A program made the translations under genes and the position numbers. A DNA stretch of 64,000 nt, from contig NZ_SUHQ01000027.1 of the NCBI RefSeq assembly GCF_004962245.1, positions 45,677-109,676 of the forward strand, written 5' to 3'. Shown here one piece after another: positions 55,258 to 64,000 of this stretch; the first letter of the stretch is position 1, and each line of letters begins with the position of its first letter. The notes beneath the pieces are model-generated. The model saw only the letters and a program-made list of their open reading frames with translations, did not search any database and was not told where the DNA came from. The stretch comes from Mesorhizobium sp. GTDB lineage: Bacteria; Pseudomonadota; Alphaproteobacteria; Rhizobiales; Rhizobiaceae.

Positions 55258-57804
55258 GTGACAGAACAGCCGCGCCTTGCCGAACAGAATGCAGCCGTGC
55301 ACTTGCCCGAGCCGTTCCTCAAATGGTTCGCGGAAAAGGGCTGGTCGCCGCGCGCCCATCAGGTCGAATTGCTGGCGACCGTCCAAGCGGGGCAGTCGGT
55401 CTTGCTGATCGCGCCGACTGGTGCCGGCAAGACGCTGGCCGGGTTCTTGCCCTCGTTGACCGAGCTGGCTGGCCGGCCAAGGAGAAAGCCGGGGCAGGCG
55501 CGTCGCGGCATCCACACGCTCTACATCTCGCCGCTGAAGGCGCTGGCCGTCGACATCGAGCGCAATCTCGGCAAACCGGTGGAAGAGATCGGCCTGCCTG
55601 TCACCATCGAGACGCGCACCGGCGACACGCCCGCGCATAAACGCCAGCGGCAAAAGCTGGTGCCGCCCGACATCCTCCTGACCACGCCCGAGCAACTGGC
55701 GCTGCTGATCGCGGCATCCGACGCCAGGCGTTTCTTTGAGGATCTGCGCTATGTCGTGCTCGATGAATTGCATTCGCTGGTGACGTCGAAGCGCGGACAT
55801 CTTCTGGCACTCGGCCTGGCGCGGCTGCGCAGCTTCGTGCCCGGCCTGCAGACGATCGGGCTTTCCGCTACCGTGGCTGAGCCCGACGAATTGCGCCGCT
55901 GGCTGGTCGGCCAGAATCCACCCGAAATCTCAACAAAGCCCGCGATGGCCAGTCTGATCACCGTTGCCGGCGGTGCCAAGCCCGACATTTCCATCCTCGA
56001 CTCGGAACAGCACGTGCCGTGGTCCGGACACTTGGCTCGCTACGCCATTCCCGAAATCTACGAGGCGATCAAGCGCCATCGCACGACGCTCTTGTTCGTC
56101 AACACCCGCAGCCAGGCCGAGCTGCTGTTCCAGGAACTGTGGCGGGCAAACGAGGACTCTCTGCCGATCGCCTTGCATCACGGCTCGCTCGATGTCGGCC
56201 AGCGCCGGCGGGTTGAAAAGGCGATGGGCGAGAATGCGCTGCGCGCCATCGTCGCCACCTCGACGCTCGATCTCGGCATCGACTGGGGCGACGTTGACCT
56301 GGTCGTGCATGTCGGTGCGCCGAAGGGTGCGAGCCGGCTGGCTCAACGTATCGGTCGCGCCAATCACCGCATGGACGAACCGTCCAAGGCGATCCTGATT
56401 CCCGCTAACCGCTTCGAGGTGCTGGAATGCCGGGCAGCACTCGACGCCAACTATCTCGGCGCGCAGGATACGCCGCCTCTGATTGATGGCGCGCTCGACG
56501 TGCTCTCGCAGCACGTGCTGGGCAGCGCCTGCGCGGCACCGTTCGACGCCGACCTTCTGTTTCAGGAGGTGCGGAGTGCCGCGCCCTATGCCAGGCTGGA
56601 ACGCAGCACCTTCGACCGTGTCGTCGACTTCGTCGCCACCGGCGGCTATGCGCTCAAGAGTTATGAGCGCTACGCTCGTATTCGAAAGACGAATGACGGG
56701 ATGTGGCGCGTCTCGCACCCGCGCATCGCCCAGCAGTATCGGCTGAATGTCGGCACCATCGTGGAAATGCCGGAGCTGAACGTGCGCTATGTCAGGCAAG
56801 GGCGTGGCCTTGCCGGGCGGGGCGGTCCGGTGCTCGGCAAGATCGAGGAATATTTTGCCGAGACGCTGCGCATCGGCGACAGTTTCTTATTTGCCGGCAA
56901 AGTTCTTCGTTTCGAGGGCATCCGGGAGAACGAGTGCGTCGTCTCCAATGGTGCCGGCGCCAACATCATCGTGCCGTCCTACGCCGGTGGCAAATTCCCG
57001 CTGTCGACCTATCTCGCCGATCAGGTGCGCGGAATGCTGGCCGATTCGAATCGCTGGCGGGCGCTGCCCGAACAGGTGGCCGACTGGTTGAGATTACAGA
57101 AGGAAAAATCGGTGCTGCCCAAGCGCGGCGACCTGCTGGTCGAGACCTTCCCACGTGGCAACCGGCACTACATGGTCGCCTATCCATTCGAAGGGCGGCT
57201 GGCGCACCAGACACTCGGCATGCTTTTGACGCGGCGGCTGGAGCGGGCCGGTGCGCGGCCGCTCGGCTTTGTCGCCACCGATTATTCGCTGGCCGTCTGG
57301 GCGCTGGACGACATGGCATCGCTGTTCAAGGCCGGGAAGCCTTCGCTGGCTGCCTTGTTCGACGAGGACATGCTAGGCGACGATCTCGAAGCATGGCTGA
57401 ACGACAGCTGGATGCTGAAGCGTACCTTCCGCACCTGCGCGGTGATCGCCGGACTGATCGAGAAGCGCTTCCCAGGGCAGGAGAAGAGCGGGCGGCAAGT
57501 GACGGTCTCGGCCGACCTGATCTATGACGTACTGCGCAGTCACGAGCCTGACCATATCCTGCTGCAGGCGACGCGGACGGATGCCGCGGCCGGACTGCTC
57601 GATGTCAGCAGACTTGCCGAGATGCTCTCGCGTGTCCGCGGTCGAATCGTGCATAAGCACCTTGAGCAGATTTCGCCGCTCGCCGTGCCGATCATGCTGG
57701 AGATCGGCAAGGAATCGGTGAACGGCGGCGCCAACGAGACGCTGCTGATGGAGGCGGCTGATCTGGTCGAGGAGGCCATGGGTCCGGGAATGAGCTTGGT
57801 TTGA
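55258..57804 (+). CDS. Ligase-associated DNA damage response DEXH helicase (Lhr type)
   Basis: An 848-residue superfamily 2 helicase of the Lhr/LHR-like group. Walker A is APTGAGKT (52-59) and the DEXH box is LDELHSLV (near 168); the second RecA domain has motif VI LAQRIGRANHRMDEP (about 363), and a winged-helix and DUF4010-like C-terminal region of about 400 residues follows. Start GTG at 55258. It is directly followed by pdeM, so the two are one unit. In many proteobacteria this set also has an ATP-dependent DNA ligase and an exonuclease, which are absent from this window. Confidence 0.88.
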   Translation: MTEQPRLAEQNAAVHLPEPFLKWFAEKGWSPRAHQVELLATVQAGQSVLLIAPTGAGKTLAGFLPSLTELAGRPRRKPGQARRGIHTLYISPLKALAVDIERNLGKPVEEIGLPVTIETRTGDTPAHKRQRQKLVPPDILLTTPEQLALLIAASDARRFFEDLRYVVLDELHSLVTSKRGHLLALGLARLRSFVPGLQTIGLSATVAEPDELRRWLVGQNPPEISTKPAMASLITVAGGAKPDISILDSEQHVPWSGHLARYAIPEIYEAIKRHRTTLLFVNTRSQAELLFQELWRANEDSLPIALHHGSLDVGQRRRVEKAMGENALRAIVATSTLDLGIDWGDVDLVVHVGAPKGASRLAQRIGRANHRMDEPSKAILIPANRFEVLECRAALDANYLGAQDTPPLIDGALDVLSQHVLGSACAAPFDADLLFQEVRSAAPYARLERSTFDRVVDFVATGGYALKSYERYARIRKTNDGMWRVSHPRIAQQYRLNVGTIVEMPELNVRYVRQGRGLAGRGGPVLGKIEEYFAETLRIGDSFLFAGKVLRFEGIRENECVVSNGAGANIIVPSYAGGKFPLSTYLADQVRGMLADSNRWRALPEQVADWLRLQKEKSVLPKRGDLLVETFPRGNRHYMVAYPFEGRLAHQTLGMLLTRRLERAGARPLGFVATDYSLAVWALDDMASLFKAGKPSLAALFDEDMLGDDLEAWLNDSWMLKRTFRTCAVIAGLIEKRFPGQEKSGRQVTVSADLIYDVLRSHEPDHILLQATRTDAAAGLLDVSRLAEMLSRVRGRIVHKHLEQISPLAVPIMLEIGKESVNGGANETLLMEAADLVEEAMGPGMSLV

Positions 57805-57805
57805 T

Positions 57806-58519
57806 ATGAATTTCGCGGCGAGGGCATCGACATTCGCGGAAGCCGATCGGGTCGGCATCGCCGATGAGCGCGCGGTCTGCGATCCGCGTGGCGTGCTCTA
57901 CTTCCCCGAGTTGAGATTGCTGGCGGTGTCGGACCTGCATCTGGAAAAGGGCTCGTCCCTGGCACGGCGCGGCGCGCTGATTCCGCCTTACGACACCGGC
58001 GCGACATTGCTGCGTCTGCAGGCGGTGATTGCCGATTATCAGCCGGCGATCGTCATCAGCCTTGGCGACAGCTTTCACGATGGCGGCGGCGCCGAGCGCA
58101 TGCATTCGAGCTTCCGCGAACGACTGGAAGGGCTGATCGCCGGCCGCGACTGGTTCTGGGTCGCCGGCAATCACGACCCTGACGCGCCGGCCGATTTGCC
58201 CGGCGAGACGGTGCGCGAACTGGCCGTCGGTTCCCTGGTCTTCCGGCATGAGCCTTCGGCGGTGAGGGTGGAGGGCGAGGTCGCTGGCCATCTGCACCCT
58301 TGCGCCCGCATCGTGCAGCGCGGCCGCTCGGTGCGGCGACGCTGCTTTGCCGGCGATGGCGGCCGCATGATCATGCCGGCCTTCGGCGCCTATACCGGCT
58401 CGCTCAATGTGCTCGACCGCGCCTATGCCGGGCTGTTTCGCCGCGAAACGCTGATGGCCTACATGCTCGGCACTGAGCGCATTTTTGCGATCTCCCATGC
58501 GATGCTCAGGCCCGGCTGA
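57806..58519 (+). CDS. pdeM: Ligase-associated DNA endonuclease PdeM
   Basis: A 237-residue calcineurin-like metallophosphoesterase. The two-metal site motifs are visible: SDLHLEKGSSLARRG (about 44), SLGDSFHDGG (about 88), VAGNHDPDAP (about 118) and VAGHLHP. It starts one base after the helicase stop. In the described ligase-associated set, PdeM provides the nuclease. It converges on soeC with six bases between. Confidence 0.88.
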   Translation: MNFAARASTFAEADRVGIADERAVCDPRGVLYFPELRLLAVSDLHLEKGSSLARRGALIPPYDTGATLLRLQAVIADYQPAIVISLGDSFHDGGGAERMHSSFRERLEGLIAGRDWFWVAGNHDPDAPADLPGETVRELAVGSLVFRHEPSAVRVEGEVAGHLHPCARIVQRGRSVRRRCFAGDGGRMIMPAFGAYTGSLNVLDRAYAGLFRRETLMAYMLGTERIFAISHAMLRPG

Positions 58520-58525
58520 GCGGCT

Positions 58526-59461
58526 CTACCTGCCGTAATAGAGGGTGACAGTGTGCTTCGCTTCGGCGAAGAACAGCCAACGTTCGACCAGCATGCCGGC
58601 GAACTGGACGATTGCTGCGAGTGCCGACAGCACCGCCGCATAAGGCCATGGCAAGGCGAACGCGGCAATCAGCAGCAAGGTGGGCAGAGCGAAGGCCAGC
58701 ACTTGCGTGATCTGGCGCAGCCGCGCCTTGTGCTTGCGCGCGATGCGAAAGCCCATTTCCTTGAGCAGGTAGTTTTCCTCGGTGTGCGGCCATTCCAGCG
58801 ATCGCACCGTACCATGGGCCAAGCCCGTCGCGGTGTTGGCGGTTGTCGGGATCTCCAGCCTGTCATTGTATCGCCAGGTTGCCAGTTTCCAGCCCCAGCC
58901 GAGCAAGGTCAGCAGCACGGAGACCGCCAGAAGGGTGTTCGAGCCGATGGCAAAACCCTGCAGCAGCGCATTCAAAAGCACGCTGCCGGTCATCGCCGAA
59001 AAGATCAGATAGCCGGGCAGAGTGAAGCGGCTGTGCCACTGGGCGATCGGCTTCAGCGAGGCGTAGATCATACCGGTGGTACAGACGGTGACGACCGCGC
59101 CGATGGCAGCCAGCAGCCCGGCGATGGCCATCCAGCCGTCCGTGCGACCGAGAAACACCCAGCCGACGGCGAACAGCCCAGCCGGCACGAAAGTGGCGAC
59201 CGACGCAACGCCTTCGCGTGACAACCATGAGCTGCGCCATTGCGAGAAGGCGCGCCAGGCGCGTTCTGGCCGGCCGAGATGGCCGGCCGACGACAGCAGG
59301 CCGGCCAAGATCAGGCCGAGCGCCAGCCCCATGCCGACGAGGCCGAACCAGAAATCGGGCGGGACAAATCCCTGTCCTGCCAGCACGCCGAGCAGCGCGA
59401 GCAGGCCGTAACCGGCGCCCGTGGCGGTGGTGAAAAAGACGACGGAGAAGGCTGGATGCAT
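58526..59461 (-). CDS. soeC: SoeC/DmsC-like membrane anchor of a molybdenum oxidoreductase
   Basis: A 311-residue polytopic membrane protein with about eight hydrophobic helices, the layout of DmsC/SoeC anchor subunits that pass electrons to the quinone pool. It begins MHPAFSVVFFTTATGAGYGLLALL and has SSWLSREGVASVATFVPAG (about 92), a family block. It is last in the minus-strand soeA-soeB-soeC set, 15 bases after soeB. The DmsC family is broad; the Soe name rests on the partner subunits. Confidence 0.78.
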   Translation of the reverse strand: MHPAFSVVFFTTATGAGYGLLALLGVLAGQGFVPPDFWFGLVGMGLALGLILAGLLSSAGHLGRPERAWRAFSQWRSSWLSREGVASVATFVPAGLFAVGWVFLGRTDGWMAIAGLLAAIGAVVTVCTTGMIYASLKPIAQWHSRFTLPGYLIFSAMTGSVLLNALLQGFAIGSNTLLAVSVLLTLLGWGWKLATWRYNDRLEIPTTANTATGLAHGTVRSLEWPHTEENYLLKEMGFRIARKHKARLRQITQVLAFALPTLLLIAAFALPWPYAAVLSALAAIVQFAGMLVERWLFFAEAKHTVTLYYGR

Positions 59462-59476
59462 GAGGCGGGTTGCTGG

Positions 59477-60211
59477 TCAGTTCGAAAGCATGCGGTCGAC
59501 CCAGCCGAGGAAACCGCCTTCGGCCCGCACCGGCTCGAGCGCCGGAGCCGGCACCGATGCGGCGCGCTGCGTGTGGGCGCGCGGTGGCAGGTATTTGTTG
59601 GTCGGACGATAGCCGAGTTCGGGCATCAGGTCGACGCCGCTACGCTCGACCACCAGTCGCGAGACCGCAGATTCCGGATCGCCGAGATCGCCGAAATGCC
59701 GCGCGCTGGTTGGACAGGCGGCGACGCAGGCCGGCACGCGATCTTCTTCGGCGAGGTTGTCGTTATAGATGCGGTCGACGCACAGCGTGCATTTCTTCAT
59801 CACGCCGATATCGGTGTCGAATTCGCGCGCGCCGTAGGGACAGGCCCAACTGCACAATTTGCAGCCGATGCACTTGTCCTCGTCGACCAGCACGATGCCG
59901 TCCGAGGCGCGCTTGTAGGAGGCGCCGGTCGGGCAGACGGTGACGCAGGCCGGCTGTTCGCAATGCAGGCAGGAACGTGGGAAGTTCACGGTGCGCCCGC
60001 CCATCTCGGTGGTGTGCTCATAGCTGTGCACGCGATTGAACCAGACCCCGTCGGCATTGCCGCCATAGGGATCGATGTCGGTCAGCGGCGCCATGTGGCC
60101 GCCGGTATTCCATTCCTTGCAGGCGGTGACGCAGGCCTGGCAGCCGACACAGGTGTCGAGGTCGATGACCAGGCCGAGCTTCTTGTCGGTATGGGCGGGA
60201 AGGCAGGTCAT
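59477..60211 (-). CDS. soeB: SoeB-like four-cluster ferredoxin subunit
   Basis: A 244-residue iron-sulfur protein. Four Cys groups bind [4Fe-4S] clusters: CVGCQACVTACKEWN (about 21), CLHCEQPACVTVCPTGA (about 81), CIGCKLCSWACPYGA (about 113) and CTLCVDR with CVAACPTSA. It carries electrons from the molybdopterin subunit to the membrane anchor. The sequence, including FPRSCLHCEQPACVTVCPTG and the end NKYLPPRA, matches the SoeB subunit of sulfite dehydrogenase as I recall it. It overlaps soeA by four bases. Confidence 0.8.
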   Translation of the reverse strand: MTCLPAHTDKKLGLVIDLDTCVGCQACVTACKEWNTGGHMAPLTDIDPYGGNADGVWFNRVHSYEHTTEMGGRTVNFPRSCLHCEQPACVTVCPTGASYKRASDGIVLVDEDKCIGCKLCSWACPYGAREFDTDIGVMKKCTLCVDRIYNDNLAEEDRVPACVAACPTSARHFGDLGDPESAVSRLVVERSGVDLMPELGYRPTNKYLPPRAHTQRAASVPAPALEPVRAEGGFLGWVDRMLSN

Positions 60212-63138
60212 TCGGCAGCTTCTCTTTTCATGCGGAACTCGGCGCCAAAACTGAGCTTGTCCGGCGAAGGCTCGAAACGCGGCGGCTGCTGGAACCGTTC
60301 GAACCGTGGCTCCGTGAAGCCGGCTTCCTCAGCCGCGCATTTGACGATGCGCACGCGCAGGTCGAACCATGCCGCCTGGCCGGTAACCGGGTCCGAATTC
60401 GAATAGCGCTTGCCATTGGCGTCAGCGGAAGTCTGGTCGCCGATGATATGGTTGAGCAGGAAGCCGCGATTGGATTCGGCCGCGTCGTCCTTCAGCCCCC
60501 AACTGCCGCGCCGCTTACCGATGGCATTCCACGTCCACACCGTGTCTGCGTTGACGCCGTCGATCAGCTTGATCTGTCCCTTGACCTTGCCGTTGATGCT
60601 CTCGATCCAAACCCAGTCGTCATCGACAAGCCCGAGGCTTGCTGCCGTTCGATTGTGTACGAACAGCCGGTTCTGGCTGGTGATCTGCCGAAGCCAGGCG
60701 TTCTGCGAGCCCCAGGAATGATACATGTGCATCGGTCGCTGCGTTAGCGCATGCAGCGGATAGGTCTGGGTGTCGACAGTGGCTTCCTCGAACGGCGCGT
60801 ACCAGAACGGCAGCGGGTCCATATAGGTCTCGATGCGGCCACGCTCCGCCTCTGGCGGCAGCATCCGTCCATGGCCGCGCGCGGCAAGGCGAAACCGCTG
60901 AATCGGCTCGGAATAAAGCTGGAAGACGATCGGCTCTGCTTTCGGGATGAAGCCCATGTTCTCGGCAAAGGCGAGATAGGAGCGGTTGGCCATCTTGTAG
61001 TAGCGCTGGTCATCAGCGAAGTCGTGGTGCCAGAAGCCGCCATTGTCGATGTAGCGCTGAAGCTGATCGGGATTGGCTTCGCCTTTGCCGATCGCGTTTC
61101 CGTCCTTGCCGCGCCAACCGGCGAGTGGGCCGATGCCCGGCGTGCGCTCGTGGTTGACGATGTAGTCGGCATAGCCGTGGTATTTGGCCGAGCCATCGTC
61201 GTCGACGAAGCCGGGCAGGCCGAGCCGTGCGCCGAGCTCTATCAGCACCGTCTGGAATGGCCTGACGTCGCGGTCCGGCTCGACGACGGGATGGCGGATG
61301 GCGTCTCCCGGCCCGTCGGCATGACTGATCGGCCGGTCGAGCAGGCTGATGCAGTCATGCCTCTCGAGATAGGTGGTGTCGGGAAGCACGAGATCGGCGA
61401 ACGGCACGGTCTCGGAATAATAGGCGTCGGAATAGATGATGAAGGGGATCTTGTACTTGCCGGCCTCGTCGCTGTCGGTCAGCATCGCCATCGTCTCGAC
61501 GGTGTTCATCGAGGAATTCCAGGCCACATTCGACATGTACATCATCAGCGTGTCGATCCTGTAGGGATCGCCGGCCCAGGCGTTGCGGATGACCGTGTGC
61601 ATGAGGCCATGTGCTGCGAGCGGCGCGTCCCAGGAATAGGCCTTGTCGATACGGATCGGTGTGCCGGCGTCATCGACCAGCAGATCGTCCGGGCCGCAGA
61701 CAAAGCCGAGCGGCATACCCTCCAGCGGCATCATCGGCCTGACGGTCTTGCCCGCGGGCTTCGGTCCCGGCGGCGCCGAACGGGGATAGGGCGGCTTAAA
61801 GCGGAACCCACCCGGCACGTCCACCGTGCCGAGAAGCACCTGGAGCAGGTGGATGGCGCGGCAGGTGTGAAAACCGTTCGAATGGGCTGAGATGCCGCGC
61901 ATCGCATGCATCGAAACAGGCCGCCCCTTGATCGTCTCGTGGCGGCGGCCGGCCCAGTCGGTCCATGCCACCGGCAGCTCGATCGCCTGTTCGAAAGCGA
62001 CATGCGCCAGTTCGGCAGCGATCCGGCGGATGGTGTCGGCTGAAATGCCGCAGCGTTCGGCGACCGCATCGGGAGAATAGCTCTCGTGCAGATAGCGGTC
62101 GGCGATGAGCTGGAAGACCGGCACGCAGCGGCAGCCATCGATCGTGAAGCTACCGGTCAGCGCCGGTTTTGCATCGGTATCGGTGGCGCTGACGGGCACT
62201 TTCGCCACCCTGTCCCAGGCCAGCGGATTGCCGTCACTGTCGCGCACGAACAGGCCGTCATCGGCAACATCCGGCTCCTGGATGACGAGCGCATGGGCGT
62301 TGGTGTAGCGCAAGAGATAGTCGAGGTCGACGCGGCCGGCCTTCAGCAATTCGTGGATGAGGGCGAACACGAACAGGCCGTCGGTGCCGGGCCGGATGCC
62401 GATCCAGTCATCGGCAATGGCGTTGTAGCCGGTGCGGCACGGATTGATCGAAACCACCTTGGCGCCGCGCGCCTTGAGCTTGCCGAGGCCGATCTTGATC
62501 GGATTGGAATCATGGTCCTCGGCAACGCCGAACAGCATGAAGTATTTGGTGTTGTCCCAGTCGGGCTCACCGAATTCCCAGAACGAGCCGCCGATCGTGT
62601 AGAGGCCGCCGGCCGCCATATTGACCGAGCAGAAGCCGCCATGGGCGGCGAAATTCGGCGTGCCGAACTGGCTCGCCCACCAGCCGGTCAAGGATTGCGA
62701 CTGGTCGCGGCCGGTGAAGAAGGCGAGTTTCTTCGGATCGGTCCGGCGAATTTTCAAAAGCCGCTCCGTCGCGATCGAGAAGGCTTCCTCCCACTCGATT
62801 TCACGGAATTCTCCCGAGCCGCGCGGACCTGTGCGCAGCAAGGGCTTCTTCAGCCGGGCCGGACTGTAGTGCTGCATGATGCCGGCGCTGCCCTTGCCGC
62901 AGAGCACGCCGCGATTGACCGGATGATCCTTGTTGCCATTGATGTAGCGGACCTTGCCATCCTTGATGTGGACGTCGATGCCGCAGCGGCAGGCGCACAT
63001 ATAGCAGGTGGTCTTGGCGATGCTGTCGGAGACATCAGGCGAAGTATCGACGCCGTCGCCCTCGTCGGGCGCGCGCGTGTCGGCTAGCGGCCGTTGGGAC
63101 GGTGCGGAATTGGCGCCGCGCAGCGGTACTTGGCTCAT
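60208..63138 (-). CDS. soeA: SoeA-like molybdopterin sulfite dehydrogenase, catalytic subunit
   Basis: A 976-residue molybdopterin enzyme of the DMSO-reductase family with one [4Fe-4S] cluster at the N-terminus: CYMCACRC, then Cys 80 in GVLCGKG. The CISM blocks include FTGRDQSQSLTGWWASQFGTP and GVAEDHDSNPIKIGLGKLKARGAKVVSINP in shortened form. No twin-arginine signal is seen, which fits the cytoplasmic sulfite:quinone oxidoreductase SoeA rather than the exported DmsA. It likely oxidises sulfite from sulfonate or taurine breakdown to sulfate. The ATG at 63138 gives the family N-terminus; the frame is open 39 codons more. Thiosulfate or other substrates are possible. Confidence 0.78.
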   Translation of the reverse strand: MSQVPLRGANSAPSQRPLADTRAPDEGDGVDTSPDVSDSIAKTTCYMCACRCGIDVHIKDGKVRYINGNKDHPVNRGVLCGKGSAGIMQHYSPARLKKPLLRTGPRGSGEFREIEWEEAFSIATERLLKIRRTDPKKLAFFTGRDQSQSLTGWWASQFGTPNFAAHGGFCSVNMAAGGLYTIGGSFWEFGEPDWDNTKYFMLFGVAEDHDSNPIKIGLGKLKARGAKVVSINPCRTGYNAIADDWIGIRPGTDGLFVFALIHELLKAGRVDLDYLLRYTNAHALVIQEPDVADDGLFVRDSDGNPLAWDRVAKVPVSATDTDAKPALTGSFTIDGCRCVPVFQLIADRYLHESYSPDAVAERCGISADTIRRIAAELAHVAFEQAIELPVAWTDWAGRRHETIKGRPVSMHAMRGISAHSNGFHTCRAIHLLQVLLGTVDVPGGFRFKPPYPRSAPPGPKPAGKTVRPMMPLEGMPLGFVCGPDDLLVDDAGTPIRIDKAYSWDAPLAAHGLMHTVIRNAWAGDPYRIDTLMMYMSNVAWNSSMNTVETMAMLTDSDEAGKYKIPFIIYSDAYYSETVPFADLVLPDTTYLERHDCISLLDRPISHADGPGDAIRHPVVEPDRDVRPFQTVLIELGARLGLPGFVDDDGSAKYHGYADYIVNHERTPGIGPLAGWRGKDGNAIGKGEANPDQLQRYIDNGGFWHHDFADDQRYYKMANRSYLAFAENMGFIPKAEPIVFQLYSEPIQRFRLAARGHGRMLPPEAERGRIETYMDPLPFWYAPFEEATVDTQTYPLHALTQRPMHMYHSWGSQNAWLRQITSQNRLFVHNRTAASLGLVDDDWVWIESINGKVKGQIKLIDGVNADTVWTWNAIGKRRGSWGLKDDAAESNRGFLLNHIIGDQTSADANGKRYSNSDPVTGQAAWFDLRVRIVKCAAEEAGFTEPRFERFQQPPRFEPSPDKLSFGAEFRMKREAAE

Positions 63139-63411
63139 GATCTGCTTTTTTGGTCCGAGTATTTGGCTCGCGTTTTTGGCCCGGGGCCGCGCATGTAGTG
63201 CTCTTCCGGGTGATAGCGGTCGCCGGCAAACCGCCGCCTGAGGCCGCGGGTCCAATGGGCAAACAGGGATTTGAACCGCCCGATCACTTTCTACCCTTCG
63301 CGGCCTGGTCGCGATATTTTTCCAATTTCGCGCAAGAACTTAGAATAAAACAATCGATCCGTCTAACAAGTTGCTCTTGTAATTCCGATCGAATTTGCTT
63401 CTTAATCAGAC
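63139..63411. promoter_or_regulatory. Divergent intergenic region soeA-lysR
   Basis: The 273-base gap between the divergent soeA and LysR-type genes should hold both promoters and the regulator's binding site. AT content rises at 63310-63410. No T-N11-A site could be chosen with confidence, and no RNA gene was seen. Confidence 0.4.
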
Positions 63412-64000
63412 ATGACCCTGGACCAATTGCGGATCTTCGTTGCTGTCGCCGAACGAGGGCATATGACCAAGGCGGCCGAGTTGCTGGGTATTTCCCAGTC
63501 GGCGGCGTCGGCCGCCATCCGCTCGCTCGAACACCAGCATGGCGTCCAGCTGTTCAACCGGGTCGGCCGCAACATCGAGCTTGCGCAGACCGGGCGCCGG
63601 TTCTTGCCCGAGGCCAAGGCCGTGCTCGAACGGGCGGCTGCCGCCCACAATGTGCTGGAGCACGTCTCGCAGACGATCACCGGCAGCCTTTCGATCGCCG
63701 CCAGCCAGACCATCGCCAGCTACTGGCTGCCGCGCCGGCTGGCCTCCTTCCACGAGGCCTATCCCGCCGTCAGGCTGAGCGTGACCATCGGCAACACCAG
63801 ACAGGTCGAGACCAATGTCCTCGACGGCACGGCGGATTTCGGCCTGGTCGAGGGGCGCACTGAATCCGATATATTGCGGCGCGCCAAGGTCGGTGTGGAT
63901 CGCCTGATGCTGGTCGTGGCGCATTCGCATCCCGAGATCGCTGAAGTCTCGCGCGGGCATCCCGATATCAAGGGACTTCGCTGGATCATCAGGGAGGGCG
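63412..64000 (+). CDS. LysR-family transcriptional regulator (3' truncated)
   Basis: The frame runs off the window end; 196 residues are visible of an expected 300. The N-terminal winged helix (LDQLRIFVAVAERGHMTKAAELLGISQSAASAAIRSLE) is a textbook LysR DNA-binding domain, and the start of the effector domain follows (GSLSIAASQTIASYWLPRRL, about 84). CbbR/CysB-type regulators begin similarly. Divergent transcription next to soeABC suggests that it controls sulfite oxidation; this is inference. A TTG-rich AT region precedes it. Confidence 0.88.
   Translation, partial: MTLDQLRIFVAVAERGHMTKAAELLGISQSAASAAIRSLEHQHGVQLFNRVGRNIELAQTGRRFLPEAKAVLERAAAAHNVLEHVSQTITGSLSIAASQTIASYWLPRRLASFHEAYPAVRLSVTIGNTRQVETNVLDGTADFGLVEGRTESDILRRAKVGVDRLMLVVAHSHPEIAEVSRGHPDIKGLRWIIREG

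Noticed and set aside
63205..63290. Sequence with GGATTTGAACC resembling a tRNA T-arm
   Set aside because: No matching acceptor, D or anticodon stems could be placed around it.

Overview
The window reads as a contiguous stretch of alphaproteobacterial chromosome, most like Mesorhizobium or a close relative in the Hyphomicrobiales. This is inferred from the high-GC codon use, from characteristic gene neighbourhoods (fabI-fabB-fabA next to a divergent irr; rpsT-dnaA; dnaN-recF-moeB; metK-trmB-rimP-nusA-infB), from a complete split tad pilus locus, and from dispersed palindromic intergenic elements. No prophage, insertion sequence, CRISPR array or tRNA/rRNA gene was seen. Gene density is high and most genes are core.

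Layout. 1-8.4 kb (+): tsaB (cut by the window edge), rimI, a PlsC-type acyltransferase, miaB, phoH, ybeY, a CorC-type CBS protein, a VOC protein and lnt. 8.5-11.3 kb (+): an XRE regulator of the PhrR/PraR type, metK with a structured leader ending in a terminator-like hairpin, and trmB. 11.4-24.1 kb: a 54-residue small gene on the minus strand, then the translation and RNA block rimP-nusA-ylxR-infB-rbfA-truB, corA, rpsO, pnp and an RsmC-like methyltransferase. 24.3-27.6 kb: fabI, fabB and fabA (minus), with irr divergent. 27.7-35.9 kb: an SH3 protein, a 2-hydroxyacid dehydrogenase, a GNAT enzyme, moeB, recF, dnaN, dnaA, a dnaA-upstream region with DnaA-box-like sites, and rpsT. 36-40.1 kb: enoyl-CoA hydratase, mutM, phosphopentomutase and an orphan PhnD-type binding protein. 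40.2-52.3 kb: the tad/cpa pilus locus, with three minus-strand genes (two TadE/TadG pseudopilins and a secretin-N-domain protein), then flp, cpaA, cpaB, cpaC, cpaD, cpaE, cpaF, tadB and tadC on plus, and a TPR lipoprotein (tadD) on minus. 52.5-58.5 kb (+): leucyl aminopeptidase, a MarR regulator, an NlpC/P60 hydrolase, a Lhr-type helicase and PdeM. 58.5-64 kb: a SoeABC-like molybdenum sulfite dehydrogenase (minus) with a divergent LysR regulator cut by the window end.

Functionally the window joins tRNA modification and ribosome maturation, transcription termination and translation initiation, membrane lipid and lipoprotein synthesis, replication initiation and the sliding clamp, adhesion through Flp pili, and respiratory sulfite oxidation. 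The most interesting non-coding signals are the metK leader, the palindrome-dense rpsO-pnp spacer, the rpsO and rimP leaders, and CtrA-box-like sites at the two ends of the tad locus. I did not find a clearly novel multi-gene system. The best leads are regulatory RNAs, one overlooked small gene, a MoeB homologue lacking its zinc cysteines, and a free-standing copy of the CpaC N-terminal domain.
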